Origin: Kitasatospora sp. Root107
GTDB lineage: Bacteria; Actinomycetota; Actinomycetes; Streptomycetales; Streptomycetaceae
NCBI RefSeq assembly: GCF_001424875.1
Contig: NZ_LMCT01000008.1
Span: 16,944 to 80,943, forward strand
Direction: 5' to 3'
DNA length: 64,000 nucleotides
Shown piece after piece: positions 62,474-64,000 of this stretch (position 1 is the stretch's first letter; the number at the start of each line of letters is the position of its first letter). Under the pieces are notes generated by a model, which was not told the DNA's origin, did not search any database, and saw only the letters and a list, made by a program, of their open reading frames with translations. The position numbers and the translations under genes were made by a program.

Positions 62474-63757
62474 CTACCGGACCAGGACCGGGAGCGACTC
62501 GACGCCGTAGACGATCGACAGCTTGCGGAACGCCAGCTCCTCCGGGGGCACCGCCAGCCGCAGTTCGGGGAACCGCCGGACCAGGGCGGGGAAGGCGGCG
62601 CGCAGCTCCATCTTGGCGAGCTCGGCGCCGATGCAGCGGTGCATGCCGTACCCGAAGGCCAGGTGCGAGGGGCCCTTGCGGTCGCCGTCGAAGCTCTCCG
62701 GGTCGGCGCCGAAGACGGTGTCCCGGTTGGCGCCGCTGAGCGAGCAGAGCACCACGTCGCCCGCCGCGATCCGGGTGCCGGCGATCTCCATGTCCTCCCG
62801 GGCGAAGCGCGGGAAGGCCATCTGAACGACCGTCAGGTAGCGCAGCAGCTCGTCCACGAACGGGGCGGTCGCGGCGTCGTCGTCGCGGATCCTGGCGAAG
62901 GCCACCGGGTCCTGCAGCAGCACCAGCGAACCGAGCGCCAGCATGCTCGCGGTGGTCTCGAAGCCACCGGTCAGCACCCCGTCGGCGAGACCGGCCAGCT
63001 CCTGGTCGTCGATGTCGTCGCCGTACTCCTTGATCAGCATGCCGAGCAGGCCGTCGCCCGGCTCCACCCGCTGGCGCTGCACGACCTCCTGCAGGTAGGC
63101 CAGCGACTCGGTGATCGCGCCGAACGTGCCGCCCGCCCCGGCGAACAGGTCGAACCTGGCGGTGCCGAGGCGCTGGAAGTCCTCGCGGTCCTCGTACGGT
63201 ATGCCGAGCAGCTCGCAGATGGTCAGCGAGGGGATCGGCAGCGCGTAGTGCTCCACCAGGTCGACCGGGCCCGGGCCGGCGGCGGCCATCTGGTTGAGCT
63301 GCTCGGTGACCAGGGCGTCGATTCGCGGGCCGAGCCGGCTGAGCCTGCGCATGGTGAACTCGGGGGTCAGCCGGCGCCGCAGCCGGGTGTGCACCGGCGG
63401 GTCGCTGAAGCCGAGGCCCCCCGGATTCTGACCCTCGGTCAACCCGGCGTTCCCGATCAGGTTGGCGAAGTCGCTGCTGAAACCGGTCGGCCGGCCCAGC
63501 ACCTGCTTGACCTCCTCGTAGCCGGTCACCAGCCAGGCGTTGAAGCCGAACGGCAGCGGCACCCGGCTGATCGGCGCGGCCGCCCGGGTGGTGGCCATCG
63601 CCGGGACCGGGTCCAGTCCGTCCCGTTTGAGTGGCATCAGGACCGATTCGGGCAGGAATGAGATGTCGGAGAGGTCGAAGCCGTTCCGAGCGGTCCGGGC
63701 GAGGTAGCGGCGCCCGATCCAACTGGTCGCACGTGAACGGAGTTTGGTCATCAGCAC
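62474..63757 (-). CDS. Cytochrome P450
   Basis: The 427-residue soluble P450 has the I-helix GGFETTASM, the K-helix Glu-Arg pair in DELLRYL, and haem-ligand Cys375 in FGYGMHRCIG. It would hydroxylate or couple a small molecule using separate ferredoxin partners, none of which is adjacent. GTG 63757 is chosen for GGAG six bases upstream; the ATG two codons later is an alternative. It is divergent from the gene starting at the right edge. Confidence 0.95.
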   Translation of the reverse strand: MLMTKLRSRATSWIGRRYLARTARNGFDLSDISFLPESVLMPLKRDGLDPVPAMATTRAAAPISRVPLPFGFNAWLVTGYEEVKQVLGRPTGFSSDFANLIGNAGLTEGQNPGGLGFSDPPVHTRLRRRLTPEFTMRRLSRLGPRIDALVTEQLNQMAAAGPGPVDLVEHYALPIPSLTICELLGIPYEDREDFQRLGTARFDLFAGAGGTFGAITESLAYLQEVVQRQRVEPGDGLLGMLIKEYGDDIDDQELAGLADGVLTGGFETTASMLALGSLVLLQDPVAFARIRDDDAATAPFVDELLRYLTVVQMAFPRFAREDMEIAGTRIAAGDVVLCSLSGANRDTVFGADPESFDGDRKGPSHLAFGYGMHRCIGAELAKMELRAAFPALVRRFPELRLAVPPEELAFRKLSIVYGVESLPVLVR

Positions 63758-63991
63758 TGGGTGCTCCAATCCGGGCAGGAGGCCGACTGGCCAAGGGGTC
63801 GTCGAGCGGCCGTGCGCGGCGGCGGGCCTCAGCGTATCCAGAGACGGTCGTACGTATGACAGCCGGATGGCCGTTAGGGGTTCCACCGGAGCTCTCAGGG
63901 GGGTGAGTCGGCTGGTGACGCCGTCCGGGCCCGATTTGAATGAATCGTTCGACCGCTTTCTGAATCACCCGACCGGTTGGAGAGGTGGAGC
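63758..63991. other. Divergent promoter region at the right edge
   Basis: This 234-base region lies between the P450 and a gene beginning at the window end. It includes an AT-richer segment at about 63930-63970 (TGAATGAATCGTTCG). No defined operator is claimed. Confidence 0.4.
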
Positions 63992-64000
63992 GTGACTACT
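63992..64000 (+). CDS. Start of a gene cut by the window edge
   Basis: GTG 63992 is preceded by GGAGAGGTGGAGC, a strong ribosome site. Only three codons (VTT) are visible, so nothing can be said of the product. Confidence 0.45.

Noticed and set aside
44697-63757. Single polyketide gene cluster joining the RppA-type synthase and the P450
   Set aside because: They are about 17 kb apart with unrelated genes and several terminators between, so co-function is not supported.

Overview
The window is high-GC DNA with strong GC bias at third codon positions, GTG and TTG starts, and a gene set typical of Streptomycetaceae (Streptomyces or Kitasatospora; I cannot decide between them). No rRNA, tRNA, CRISPR array, prophage or complete insertion sequence was seen.

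Region 1 (1-23.7 kb) looks like conserved chromosome core. It holds a GH15 hydrolase fragment, pyrG, a Nudix hydrolase, a STAND-ATPase/TPR protein, ald, a parA-like gene with a small partner, scpA-scpB and an rluB-type pseudouridine synthase. It continues with a TrmB-like regulator, a DUF952 gene, two DUF4139 genes (one frameshifted), tyrA, an alpha/beta hydrolase, a small secreted protein, cmk, der and two streptomycete hypothetical genes. Four copies of a 115-167 bp dispersed repeat with near-perfect terminal inverted arms sit between these genes. They are the clearest unexplained structure in the window.

Region 2 (23.7-32.5 kb) holds an rpfA-rpfC pair of resuscitation-promoting-factor-like muralytic enzymes behind a long leader, an AlkB-like dioxygenase, and a compact three-gene cassette (WXG100 protein, WXG/alpha-beta-hydrolase, lipoprotein). 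An amino-acid permease, a double-VOC protein and an MTA phosphorylase follow.

Region 3 (32.5-40.6 kb) is an envelope or glycan island: a small membrane protein, a membrane-anchored molybdopterin oxidoreductase, a GT-C mannosyltransferase-like protein, a SAM methyltransferase, a GT2-DUF2064 fusion, a two-component system and a sugar-nucleotide epimerase.

Region 4 (40.6-64 kb) is accessory metabolism and regulation: TetR/permease/amidohydrolase; an rppA-type type III polyketide synthase with an in-frame active-site deletion; a Cys-rich orphan; a PPOX protein with a solitary cytochrome b (qcrB-like) and a divergent TetR; OsmC, VOC, class V aminotransferase and FUSC genes; GlxA-type regulator, cupin and MetE-like genes; a YheO-type regulator with an aminotransferase; a second-type NAD-dependent DNA ligase; a TetR; a Tat-exported beta-propeller; and a cytochrome P450. 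The last bases begin another gene.

The observations most worth checking are the repeat family and its co-varying arms, the scpA start codon that appears to come from a repeat flank, the 16-residue deletion in the type III PKS, the WXG100-hydrolase-lipoprotein cassette, and several unassigned operator arrays.
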